The notes under the pieces: generated by a model
The model's input: the letters and a program-made list of their open reading frames with translations, nothing else
What the model was told of the DNA's origin: nothing
Databases searched by the model: none
Made by a program: the position numbers and the translations under genes
In this document: one piece after another, positions 7,399-14,464 of the stretch
Position numbering within the stretch: position 1 is the first letter of the stretch
How the letters are laid out: each line of letters opens with the position of its first letter
NCBI GenBank assembly: GCA_900542595.1
Contig: UQOB01000024.1
Span: 1-17,366, forward strand
Reading direction: 5' to 3'
Length of the DNA stretch: 17,366 nt
Source: an uncultured Mollicutes bacterium
GTDB lineage: Bacteria; Bacillota_I; Bacilli_A; RFN20; CAG-826

Positions 7399-7442
7399 AC
7401 TATATCACTATTGTAAGGGCTTTCAATAGAATTTATCGAAAG
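7399..7442 (-). promoter_or_regulatory. Lipoprotein promoter with palindromic operator candidate
   Basis: The -35 box TTGAAA (7426-7421) and -10 box TATAGT (7404-7399) are 16 bases apart. A 23-bp imperfect palindrome (7420-7442, arms CTTTC…GAAAG, 9 of 11 pairs matched) covers the -35 box and the bases upstream of it. The sequence TGAAAGCCCTTACA (7425-7412) resembles a CcpA cre box with one deviation in the CG core. The 12-mer CTTTCGATAAAT is also found upstream of the 465-residue surface protein gene. Confidence 0.5.
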
Positions 7443-7463
7443 AAAAACAAGAAATTGTTACTT

Positions 7464-8174
7464 TTATGATAAGACATCGAAAAAGAAATAAAGATTGCTC
7501 GCTCTTTTAAAGGGGTTATTATCGAGAATCACCTCATCCCAGCTTTCTTCGTAGCTCGTATAAGGTTCTTTTAAATAGGTGAAAAGTTCGATTAAACCGA
7601 GTTTATCACCGGTATATTGTTCTTCAAAAATTTCGCTTAAGTCCTTCTTTTTATCAGTCTTACAGTTGCTTTCGTTGTATAACGCGTGCTCTAAATTGAT
7701 GGAAAAGTAATAGAGGTAATACGGGAGGTTAGTCTTGCCAAAAAAGAGCACTTCATAACGGACCATCTTTAAGAGATTTTGTCTTTTAGTTCTTCTTTGG
7801 TGATATAAGCTTTCCGGGGCTTCTAAGAGGACCCGATTCTTTTCCGGTTGGTATTCTTGCCTTTTTACCCGGCTACTATAGACGTAACTTTCTCTTTGAG
7901 CGAAACAGCCATCGAGATCGGTTATTTCAATGACACCAGTTAAATCAGAAGCTTTAAGTTTCTTCATCTTTAAGAAGCTATGGACGGCCTTTTTAAGGTA
8001 AGAGAGAGTGACGTCCCCTTTGATGTTTCTTTTTCCCTTCCCTTTACTGGTGATATCCCCGTGGAGGACATAAAAATAAAGGGTCACTTCTTCCTCTTCA
8101 AAGAGGGTTCTTAAAGGGTTTTCTAAAGTGATTTCATCGGTCGGGCCTTCGACGAGGACGAGGTAACGTTTCAT
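7464..8174 (-). CDS. TOPRIM-like protein paired with an AAA ATPase
   Basis: Unrecognised 236-residue protein with TOPRIM-type motifs. Near the N-terminus LVLVEGPTDE places the catalytic glutamate at E9 with D13. A hydrophobic strand followed by ITDLDG gives D86 and D88, the DxD pair. The pattern resembles the OLD-family, RloB/AbiLii and AriB (PARIS) nucleases that work with AAA ATPases. The segments HGDIT (38-42) and FSINLEHALYN (157-167) look like family-specific landmarks, but no named family was assigned. The ATG overlaps the ATPase stop as ATGA, indicating coupled translation. No terminator is visible before the lipoprotein promoter downstream. A defence or abortive-infection nuclease is the leading inference. 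Confidence 0.5.
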   Translation of the reverse strand: MKRYLVLVEGPTDEITLENPLRTLFEEEEVTLYFYVLHGDITSKGKGKRNIKGDVTLSYLKKAVHSFLKMKKLKASDLTGVIEITDLDGCFAQRESYVYSSRVKRQEYQPEKNRVLLEAPESLYHQRRTKRQNLLKMVRYEVLFFGKTNLPYYLYYFSINLEHALYNESNCKTDKKKDLSEIFEEQYTGDKLGLIELFTYLKEPYTSYEESWDEVILDNNPFKRASNLYFFFDVLS

Positions 8175-9256
8175 TTTTTATCCTTAATCTTTAAATAGAA
8201 TAACGGGGGGTCGATTTTCTGCAAAAGATTCTTCTCTTGGAGAGCTAAATATCTTAAGTAATCGTCCCTTAAGTTCCGGTTTTTGGTTTTCCCGGGGAAG
8301 GGAGTGAAGGTTGGTAAGGTTTCAAAGGTGCTGAAATAGAAGCAAGAGGAAGGAAGAACTTCTAAAGGCCTAAAATTATTGGAAGTAAAGATTAAACAGC
8401 CTTTCCCTCGAATAAAGTACAGCCTTAACAGTTCCCCTAAAAGATATTCAAAAATCCCCTTATCGATTTCATCGATCACTAAGAGGCTGTCTTCTTCCGT
8501 GAAGCCTTTCGCGAGGTAGAAACATAAACCTAAGAGCTTTCTCGTCCCTTCGCTGATAGAAGCGAAAGAGAAGGTCTTCCCATCCGTATTCCCGTACAAA
8601 GTGACGTTGATACCATTCTTCCCCTCTTTCTTTTTAAAAGAGAAATGAACCTTCCCTAAGAGATACGGTAAAGCGTTATTGACCTTTTCTAAGCGATGAT
8701 CAAGATCTTCCACTTCTTCTTCATTGAATACCCCTTTCCCATTCTTTAAAAGATGGGCCCAGGGGGAAGAGGTCTTAAAGGAAGGATACACATCTAGAGC
8801 TTTTAAGAGATATTCTTTTAAGGTTTGGATATCTTTTTCTTCGTTCTTAAAAAGGATTAACTCTGGAAGTTCATCGAACTTAATGTTTAAATCCGGCGAT
8901 AAAAACTCTTCAAGATAAATACCCTTACTATTCTTTACTTGAATCGAGAGTTTATAAGTTACTTCTTTATCGTTTAAATCAAAGGTAAAGCTTAAAGAAG
9001 CTACCTTGGTTTCCACGTTCACTAAAGACAACAAAGAATGCATTAAATCATTATCGGCATGAACCGCGGAAGAAAGAATATTAAACGCGTTGATGACGGC
9101 GGTTTTCCCGGAGCCATTCGGACCGAAAAGCCCGATAATTGAAGGGTGAAGAAAATCTTCTTCCCCTCTTTCCAAGTAAGAGGTGGAAGGAAAAACGAAA
9201 GAGGTATCCCCCAGCCCCTTTAGACCCTTAATCTTAAATGACAATAGTCTAAGCAT
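8171..9256 (-). CDS. AAA/SMC-like ATPase of the AAA15 (COG1106-like) type
   Basis: Overcoming-lysogeny/AbiL-type ATPase, 361 residues. The N-terminus MLRLLSFKIKGLKGLGD is typical of the family. The Walker A motif is GPNGSGKT at residues 45-52. An ABC-signature-like SISEGTRKLLGL lies in the C-terminal half, and Walker B is LLVIDEIDKG, with a following TSNN where related proteins often have TSHN. The middle is a variable lid of about 150 residues. It overlaps the TOPRIM gene by four bases, the usual layout of two-gene ATPase–nuclease defence modules. No Shine-Dalgarno sequence precedes the ATG; instead a TATAAT box sits six bases upstream, predicting a leaderless message. Confidence 0.75.
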   Translation of the reverse strand: MLRLLSFKIKGLKGLGDTSFVFPSTSYLERGEEDFLHPSIIGLFGPNGSGKTAVINAFNILSSAVHADNDLMHSLLSLVNVETKVASLSFTFDLNDKEVTYKLSIQVKNSKGIYLEEFLSPDLNIKFDELPELILFKNEEKDIQTLKEYLLKALDVYPSFKTSSPWAHLLKNGKGVFNEEEVEDLDHRLEKVNNALPYLLGKVHFSFKKKEGKNGINVTLYGNTDGKTFSFASISEGTRKLLGLCFYLAKGFTEEDSLLVIDEIDKGIFEYLLGELLRLYFIRGKGCLIFTSNNFRPLEVLPSSCFYFSTFETLPTFTPFPGKTKNRNLRDDYLRYLALQEKNLLQKIDPPLFYLKIKDKK

Positions 9257-9261
9257 ACCTA

Positions 9262-9267
9262 ATTATA
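9262..9267 (-). promoter_or_regulatory. -10 box of the ATPase–TOPRIM pair (leaderless)
   Basis: A consensus TATAAT (9267-9262) would place the transcription start at about 9255, within the ATG at 9256-9254. No good -35 box is seen; its position falls inside the pnp terminator hairpin. This may be weak, or transcription may also come by read-through from pnp. Confidence 0.45.
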
Positions 9268-9271
9268 TATG

Positions 9272-9300
9272 AAAAAAGGGGGCCTAAGGTATAGGCACCC
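9272..9300 (-). terminator. Rho-independent terminator of pnp
   Basis: Minus-strand stem with arms GGGTGCCTA (9300-9292) and TAGGCCCCC (9286-9278), one internal T/C mismatch and a 5-base loop, followed by six T residues (9277-9272). It begins 11 bases after the pnp stop codon. Confidence 0.9.
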
Positions 9301-9310
9301 CTCTTAGAGC

Positions 9311-11521
9311 TTAGTGTTCTTTCTTATTTCCCCGGTAGGGTTTCTTGCTGAAGCTCTTGCCGTTATCTTTGTTATGCGGCTTTTCGCTTCGTTCTTGATA
9401 TCCTTCCGGTTTTTCTAAGAATTCCCGGTGGCTGAGTTTAATCTTGCCTTTTTCGTCAAGACCAATCACCACCACTTTTAAGGTATCACCGACCTTATAG
9501 AGTTTCGAAGCATCATCGACATAATTCCAGTCGAGCCGGCTTACGTGGCAGAGCCCATCGGTATCCCCAAAGAGATTGACGAAGACCCCGTAGTCTTCCA
9601 CTCTGGTGATCTTGCCTTCGTAGATTTCGCCGACCTTGGCTTCCCGAGTGATATCGTCAATCATTTGTTTCGCTTTATTGATCATGTCTCTACTGACGTG
9701 GTAGAGAGTGATTTGGCCACTATCTTCGACGTCGATCTTGATGTTATCGCACTTGGCGATGATATCATTGATGACTTTACCGCCGGTACCGATGACTTCC
9801 CGAATCTTATCGGGGTCAATCATGAAGGTTAACATCTTCGGCGCGTATTCGCTGACTTCTTTTCTGGGTTCACTGATGGCTTTTTTCATGACTTCCCGGA
9901 TTTCCGCTCGAGCTTTATTGGCTTGCGCTAAGGCTTTGCTAAGAACTTCTCTCGTGACCCCGTGGATCTTGATATCCATCTGGAGAGCGGTAATCCCTTT
10001 TTCGGTACCCGCGCACTTGAAGTCCATATCACCGAAATGGTCTTCCAAACCTTGAATATCGGTGAGGATGGTGTAAGGATGATTTTCATCTAAGGGGCCA
10101 GAGCTGATGAGACCCATCGCGATACCGCTGACCATGGCTTTAATTGGAACACCGGCCGCCATGAGTGACATACAAGAAGCGCAGATGCTAGCTTGAGAAG
10201 AGCTTCCGTTACTTTCGGTAACATCGGCGACGCAGCGGATAGTGTACGGGAATTCTTCTTTGGAAGGAATGACGTAGCTTAAGGCTCTTTCACCTAAAGC
10301 GCCATGCCCGATTTCCCGTCTTCCGGGAGTGCCCATTCTTCCGACTTCCCCGACGCTATAAGGAGGGAAGTTATATTGATGCATAAACCGTTTTTCGGTT
10401 TCGGTGGTTAAGTTATCGATGATTTGAGCATCGCTGAGCGGCCCTAAGGTCGTGGTGCTGATAACTTGGGTTTGGCCCCGGGTGAACATGGCGCTGCCAT
10501 GGGCTCTCGGGAGTAAATCAATCTGAGCATCGAGCGGTCTGATTTCATCAACTTTTCTTCCGTCCGGTCTAATCTTTTCTTCCGTGATGAGCCGACGAAC
10601 TTCATCGGCGACCATCCCTTCTAAGATATCATTGACCATCATCATGGTCTTCGCGTGTTCTTTTTCTGTGGCGTAGTTTCTAGCATCATAGTCATCGATA
10701 ATTTCTTTCTTTAAATCATCGATGGCTTTTTGTCTTTCGAGTTTATCGAAGATGCTGATGGCTTTGACCATTCTATCTTTAATCCGAGTATTGATGTCAT
10801 TGACGATTTCTTCACTCGGCTTATAAAGATCGACCACTCTCTTTTCTTTCCCGATTTCTTTAATGATGCTTTTTTGGAAATCGCAGAGTTGTTTGATGGC
10901 TTCGTGACCAAACATGATAGCATCGAGCATTTCTTCTTCCGGCACTTGGTCCGCGCCCGCTTCGACCATCATGATAGCGTCTTTCGTACCCGCGACGGCT
11001 AAATTGATATCGCTATGTTTTCTTTCGTCTTCGGTAGGATCGATGATGAGCTTTCCATCAACCCGACCGACATAAACACCGGCGACCGGTCCATCAAAGG
11101 GGATATCACTGATGCCGAGGGCTAAACTGGCCCCGAACATCGCGGTCATTTCCGGCGTGTTATCTTGATCAACACTCATGACGGTGTTGACGATGTGCAC
11201 ATCGTTTCTAAATCCTTCTGGGAAGAGGGGTCTAATCGGACGGTCGATTAACCGAGCGCTTAAGGTGCCGTGTTCGCCAGGCCGACCTTCCCGCCTTAAA
11301 AAGCTCTGCGGGATCTTACCGACTGCATATTGCTTTTCGATGTAGTCGACGGTTAACGGGAAGAAATCCCCGTCCCGAGGACTATCACTGCAGCAAGCGG
11401 TGGATAAGGTGACGGTGTCACCGAATCTGACAAAAGCGGCTCCATCAGCTTGCTTGGCGATTTCACCGGTTTCAACCTTTAAGGTTCTTCCGGCAAATTC
11501 CATTTCAAATGTCTTTTTCAT
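9311..11521 (-). CDS. pnp: Polyribonucleotide nucleotidyltransferase (PNPase)
   Basis: Phosphorolytic 3'-5' exoribonuclease of RNA turnover; trimeric ring, part of the degradosome network. The 736 residues contain two RNase PH-like domains separated by the all-helical linker: FLRREGRPGEHGTLSARLID near residue 80-100 in the first, and GSSSQASICASCMSL and GLEDHFGDMDFK in the second, catalytic one. The KH domain (VIGTGGKVIND, about 585-595) and an S1 domain (KITRVEDYGVFVNL) follow, with a basic tail. The start is supported by GAGGA about 8 bases before the ATG and by the normal N-terminus MKKTFEMEFAGR. It lies downstream of rpsO, as in most bacteria. rpsO has a terminator and pnp an extended -10 promoter, so the two can be expressed separately. 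Confidence 0.98.
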   Translation of the reverse strand: MKKTFEMEFAGRTLKVETGEIAKQADGAAFVRFGDTVTLSTACCSDSPRDGDFFPLTVDYIEKQYAVGKIPQSFLRREGRPGEHGTLSARLIDRPIRPLFPEGFRNDVHIVNTVMSVDQDNTPEMTAMFGASLALGISDIPFDGPVAGVYVGRVDGKLIIDPTEDERKHSDINLAVAGTKDAIMMVEAGADQVPEEEMLDAIMFGHEAIKQLCDFQKSIIKEIGKEKRVVDLYKPSEEIVNDINTRIKDRMVKAISIFDKLERQKAIDDLKKEIIDDYDARNYATEKEHAKTMMMVNDILEGMVADEVRRLITEEKIRPDGRKVDEIRPLDAQIDLLPRAHGSAMFTRGQTQVISTTTLGPLSDAQIIDNLTTETEKRFMHQYNFPPYSVGEVGRMGTPGRREIGHGALGERALSYVIPSKEEFPYTIRCVADVTESNGSSSQASICASCMSLMAAGVPIKAMVSGIAMGLISSGPLDENHPYTILTDIQGLEDHFGDMDFKCAGTEKGITALQMDIKIHGVTREVLSKALAQANKARAEIREVMKKAISEPRKEVSEYAPKMLTFMIDPDKIREVIGTGGKVINDIIAKCDNIKIDVEDSGQITLYHVSRDMINKAKQMIDDITREAKVGEIYEGKITRVEDYGVFVNLFGDTDGLCHVSRLDWNYVDDASKLYKVGDTLKVVVIGLDEKGKIKLSHREFLEKPEGYQERSEKPHNKDNGKSFSKKPYRGNKKEH

Positions 11522-11549
11522 TTCTTTTCCTCAATATTTTCCGAAGAGG

Positions 11550-11558
11550 ATTTTACCA
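11550..11558 (-). promoter_or_regulatory. Promoter of pnp, extended -10
   Basis: TGG followed by TAAAAT (11555-11550) forms an extended -10 element with no clear -35 box. The start would be near 11543, leaving about 22 bases of leader carrying the GAGGA ribosome binding site. A second candidate lies upstream (TTAGCA, 17 bases, TATATA at about 11669-11664) and would give a leader of about 140 bases. Confidence 0.5.
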
Positions 11559-11618
11559 TAAAATTGCTTCTAAGGTAGGTTTATTACTTGAGAATTTTTA
11601 GGTAGATGATCATCAAGG

Positions 11619-11636
11619 ATTATCTTTAAAGATAAT
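11619..11636. repeat. 18-bp perfect palindrome upstream of pnp
   Basis: ATTATCTTTAAAGATAAT reads the same on both strands. It sits in the 276-base gap between pnp and rpsO, together with the smaller palindrome GATGATCATC at 11605-11614. It could be an operator or a leader stem for pnp control. No T-run follows, so it is not a terminator. The rest of the gap is AT-rich and holds nothing else recognised. Confidence 0.45.
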
Positions 11637-11765
11637 TGCTTAAGAATAAAAGAAGTAATAATTGACTATATATTCAATTGATAACCACCTGCTAAACATT
11701 CTTTTAAAAACCTCAATATTGTTGCAAAACCCCTCTTTCTTTTTAAATTTAATGATTTTATGCAA

Positions 11766-11790
11766 GAAAAAAGGAACCCGAAGGTTCCTC
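11766..11790 (-). terminator. Rho-independent terminator of rpsO
   Basis: Minus-strand stem AGGAACC–TTCG–GGTTCCT (11789-11772) with a UUCG tetraloop and a T-run to 11766. It lies 8 bases past the rpsO stop codon. Confidence 0.93.
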
Positions 11791-11797
11791 TGTTGTC

Positions 11798-12064
11798 TTA
11801 CTTTCTAAGACCTAAGCTTTGGATTAACTTTTCGTATCCATCGTGGTCATGAGTGGCAATATAGCTTAATAAAGACCGTCTCTTCCCAACTTGGATTAAA
11901 AGCGAACGTCTAGCGGACGCATCACCTTTGTTGTTCTTAAGGTGAAGGGTTAACGCTTCGATTCTCTTGGTTAACAAGGCGACTTGGACAGCAACGCTTC
12001 CGGTGTCTTTGTTGTTAGCCCCGAATTTTTCGACGACATTCTTTTTGATATCTTTGCTTAACAT
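11798..12064 (-). CDS. rpsO: 30S ribosomal protein S15
   Basis: Small-subunit protein that binds the 16S rRNA central domain and represses its own translation in several bacteria. The product is 88 residues. It starts MLSKDIKKNVVEKFG and contains the conserved DTGSVAVQVALLTKRI and ARRSLLIQVGKRRSLL segments, where the rRNA-contacting His/Asp region follows as THDHDGYEKLI. A longer reading from 12127 exists, but the AAAGGAG site 9 bases before the ATG at 12064 and the family N-terminus favour this start. Confidence 0.98.
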   Translation of the reverse strand: MLSKDIKKNVVEKFGANNKDTGSVAVQVALLTKRIEALTLHLKNNKGDASARRSLLIQVGKRRSLLSYIATHDHDGYEKLIQSLGLRK

Positions 12065-12140
12065 CTTTCTTTTCTCCTTTCTCTTTCTTAGCGCATTCCC
12101 GAGTGAGGGTCGGAGAGGTCCCGTCACCCCGAATGGCTGC
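12065..12140 (-). ncRNA. S15 leader, probable autoregulatory 5' UTR of rpsO
   Basis: From the predicted start near 12140 the leader folds with an outer stem CATTC/GAATG. Inside it GGGTGA pairs with TCACTC, and a GC-rich inner segment CGGGACC…CCGACCC completes the fold, followed by the ribosome binding site. Bacilli rpsO genes carry a known leader that S15 binds at this place. The arrangement fits, but no covariance model was run. Confidence 0.55.
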
Positions 12141-12146
12141 CAGGTA

Positions 12147-12175
12147 AATATACCGAATGGCTAAGGAATTTGCAA
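12147..12175 (-). promoter_or_regulatory. Promoter of rpsO
   Basis: The -35 box TTGCAA (12175-12170) and the -10 box TATATT (12152-12147) are separated by the ideal 17 bases. This is a strong sigma-A-type promoter starting the transcript at about 12140. Confidence 0.8.
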
Positions 12176-12375
12176 AAGAAATTAGAGGAAAAAGAATTAT
12201 TCGCTTTCTTCGACCAATAAGTTCCTTAAAATGAGGGCCCTTTAGTTCATTAATCAAAAGTCTTTCCTCTTAAAAACTTCCCTTTTATTACTTTAGTAAT
12301 AGGGATATTTCCCCTCTTTTATTTGCAATTAAGCGATTTCATAGACAAAAAATTACACTTTAGATATTGAAACAC
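12176..12375. other. Divergent intergenic region between rpsO and typA
   Basis: About 200 bases with no gene. It contains small inverted repeats (ATTACT/AGTAAT near 12287-12300 and GGGA-TATT-TCCC near 12302-12313). Neither is followed by a T-run of terminator quality. Regulation from here is possible but nothing specific is seen. Confidence 0.35.
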
Positions 12376-12404
12376 TATAATTACAAAGGCTTTTTTAAGG
12401 AGGT
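12376..12404 (+). promoter_or_regulatory. typA -10 box and strong ribosome binding site
   Basis: A consensus TATAAT at 12376-12381 lacks a convincing -35 box. The Shine-Dalgarno sequence AAGGAGGT (12397-12404) is 7 bases before the ATG at 12412 and fixes that start in preference to the in-frame ATG at 12367, which lies upstream of the -10 box. Confidence 0.65.
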
Positions 12405-12411
12405 CCCAATT

Positions 12412-14235
12412 ATGAAAATTAAGAATATCGCGATAATCGCTCACGTCGACCACGGGAAGACCACCCTGGTCAATAGCCTTTTTACTTCCAGCGGGACTTT
12501 CCGAGAAAACGAAGCGGTCCAAGATCGTTTGATGGATAGTAACCCTCTTGAACACGAAAGAGGAATCACCATTCTCGCGAAGACCACTTCTATTCACTAT
12601 AAAGATTATAAGATCAACATCGTCGATACCCCCGGGCACGCGGATTTCGGAGGCGAAGTCGAACGAATCATGCACATGGTCGATGGTTGCCTTCTTTTGG
12701 TTGATGCTTATGAAGGGGTTATGCCGCAAACGCGGTTCGTCCTTAAGAACGCCTTAGAAAACCATTTAAAACCGATTGTCGTCATCAATAAGATCGATAG
12801 ACCGAACGCGGATCCGAGACGGGCGATTGATGAAGTACTTAATTTGTTTATTGAATTAGGAGCGAACGATGAGCAGCTCGATTTCCCGGTCTGCTATGTG
12901 AGCGCCCTCAATGATACCTCGAGCCTCTCCCCGAACCCAAATGACCAAAAACCCGGTATGGCGGCCCTTCTGGATTTAATCATCAGTAAAACACCGGATC
13001 CGAAATATGACCCGAAGCTCCCTTTCCAATGGCAAGCCGCTCTTTTAGATTACAACGATTTCGTCGGAAGAATCGGGATTGGAACGATTAGACGTGGTCA
13101 CGTAAAAGTCGGTGACCAAGTCACGGATATTAGACCCGATGGAACGAAAAAGAGCTTTAAAGTCATGAAGCTCTATACCTTCTACGGCATGCAAAAGAAT
13201 GAAGTCAATGAAGCCGAAGGTGGGGATATCATCGGTATCGCGGGTTTAAGCGATATCGGGGTGAGTGATACTGTCACTTCTCCCGCTTTAGAAGAAGCGC
13301 TTCCTCCTTTACGGGTCGATGAACCGACCCTTCAAATGGAATTTGGGACGAACTCCTCCCCTTTAAGAGGGAAAGACGGGAAATTCGTCACCGCGAGAGT
13401 CATCGAAGAACGGCTCTATAAAGAAACCCAAAAGGATGTTTCTCTTAAATTCCAAAGAATTCCCAATAAAGAAGCTTGGCTCGTCAGCGGCCGGGGTGAA
13501 CTTCACCTCGGGGTTTTAATTGAAACGATGAGAAGAGAAGGCTATGAACTCGAAGTCAGTAAACCGCAAGTCATCAAGAAAGTCATCGATGGGGTGACCA
13601 ATGAACCTTATGAAGACCTCCAAATCGATGTCCCCAATGAATTTGTCGGGGATGTCATGTCGACCTTAGGTGACCGGGGCAGCGAACTCAAGAGCATGGA
13701 TGAAAACAATAACTTAACGAGATTAACTTATGTTATCCCCTCTAGAGGTCTCTTAGGTTTCGTCAGTAATTTCTTAACCTTAACCAAAGGTTACGGCATT
13801 ATTAACCACTCCTTCAAGGAATATCGTCCGATGTTCCAAAAGGAAGTTGGGGAACGGAATATCGGGGTTTTAGTGAGTACGGATAATGGACCCGCAACCG
13901 GGTATGCTTTAGAGAAGGTAGAAGAACACGGAACGATGTTCATTAAACCCGGTGATATTTGTTACGAAGGGATGATTGTCGGTGAACACCGCTATCCCGT
14001 CGATTTAGCGGTCAACTGCACGGTCGAAAAACCGATGAACAATATTCGAAGTTCCACCCGTGAACAAACGATTGTTCTAAAAAGTCCTAGGATTATGTCT
14101 CTCGAAGCGTGCCTCGACTACATCAACCTCGATGAACTCGTCGAAATCACGCCGAAAGCCATTAGGATGCGTAAACGGATCTTAAATACCAGCGAACGGA
14201 AGAAATTCGACGCTAAAAAGAAGAAACAAGACTAA
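12412..14235 (+). CDS. typA: Ribosome-associated translational GTPase TypA/BipA
   Basis: EF-G-like GTPase that binds the ribosome and helps 50S assembly and growth at low temperature or under stress. The 607 residues have the standard layout. The G domain has AHVDHGKTTL (G1, residues 10-19), RGITI (G2), VDTPGHADFG (G3) and INKIDRP (G4). The beta-barrel domain is followed by EF-G-like domains III and V and the BipA-specific C-terminal domain (SLEACLDYINLDELVEITPKAI split across its end). It ends in a Lys-rich tail. Length matches the family (about 610). It is the only plus-strand gene in the window and stands alone. No clear terminator follows it. Confidence 0.98.
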   Translation: MKIKNIAIIAHVDHGKTTLVNSLFTSSGTFRENEAVQDRLMDSNPLEHERGITILAKTTSIHYKDYKINIVDTPGHADFGGEVERIMHMVDGCLLLVDAYEGVMPQTRFVLKNALENHLKPIVVINKIDRPNADPRRAIDEVLNLFIELGANDEQLDFPVCYVSALNDTSSLSPNPNDQKPGMAALLDLIISKTPDPKYDPKLPFQWQAALLDYNDFVGRIGIGTIRRGHVKVGDQVTDIRPDGTKKSFKVMKLYTFYGMQKNEVNEAEGGDIIGIAGLSDIGVSDTVTSPALEEALPPLRVDEPTLQMEFGTNSSPLRGKDGKFVTARVIEERLYKETQKDVSLKFQRIPNKEAWLVSGRGELHLGVLIETMRREGYELEVSKPQVIKKVIDGVTNEPYEDLQIDVPNEFVGDVMSTLGDRGSELKSMDENNNLTRLTYVIPSRGLLGFVSNFLTLTKGYGIINHSFKEYRPMFQKEVGERNIGVLVSTDNGPATGYALEKVEEHGTMFIKPGDICYEGMIVGEHRYPVDLAVNCTVEKPMNNIRSSTREQTIVLKSPRIMSLEACLDYINLDELVEITPKAIRMRKRILNTSERKKFDAKKKKQD

Positions 14236-14265
14236 AGTTTCTTTAAGTTTCTAAAGAAGAAAAGT

Positions 14266-14364
14266 CTAAATAAGATAAACGATACCAAAAGGGCAATAAG
14301 ACCAAACCCTATCAACTGCAGTAAAAGCACCAAAAGTCTTCGTGACATCATTTATCTTAATCAT
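14266..14364 (-). pseudogene. Possible remnant of an ABC-transporter ATPase N-terminus
   Basis: Between typA and the terminator at 14396-14422, the minus strand reads MIKINDVTKTFG then AFTAVDRV, ending after 32 codons. This matches the N-terminal consensus of ABC ATPases (M-I-x-I-x-N/D-V-T-K-x-F-G, then A-V-D-x-V), with a short continuation ending IVYLI where intact proteins have IVGLIG before Walker A. No Walker A, signature or Walker B follows in any frame. No ribosome binding site precedes the ATG. It is either the stub of a deleted gene or a chance match. Confidence 0.25.
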
Positions 14365-14395
14365 GAGGATATTGTGACATCAATGTAAAGACTGG

Positions 14396-14422
14396 TAAAG
14401 AAAAGCCCCGAATTACGGGGCT
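14396..14422 (-). terminator. Rho-independent terminator of the 465-residue surface protein gene
   Basis: Minus-strand stem AGCCCCG–TAATT–CGGGGCT (14422-14404) followed by TTTTCTTT. The stem is perfect and GC-rich. It lies about 43 bases after the stop codon at 14465. Confidence 0.88.
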
Positions 14423-14464
14423 GAAAGGAATATATTATCAGGTCTTATATTTCTTTAGCAGTTC

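Noticed and set aside
12065..12127. N-terminal extension of S15 starting at 12127
   Set aside because: It would translate through the S15 leader; the ATG at 12064 has the ribosome binding site and gives the normal S15 length.
12367..12411. Longer typA start
   Set aside because: It lies before the TATAAT box and before the perfect AAGGAGGT; the usual TypA N-terminus begins at 12412.
12319..12729. Minus-strand 136-codon frame opposite typA
   Set aside because: It is the mirror of the TypA G domain, including the switch motifs, and is not a gene.
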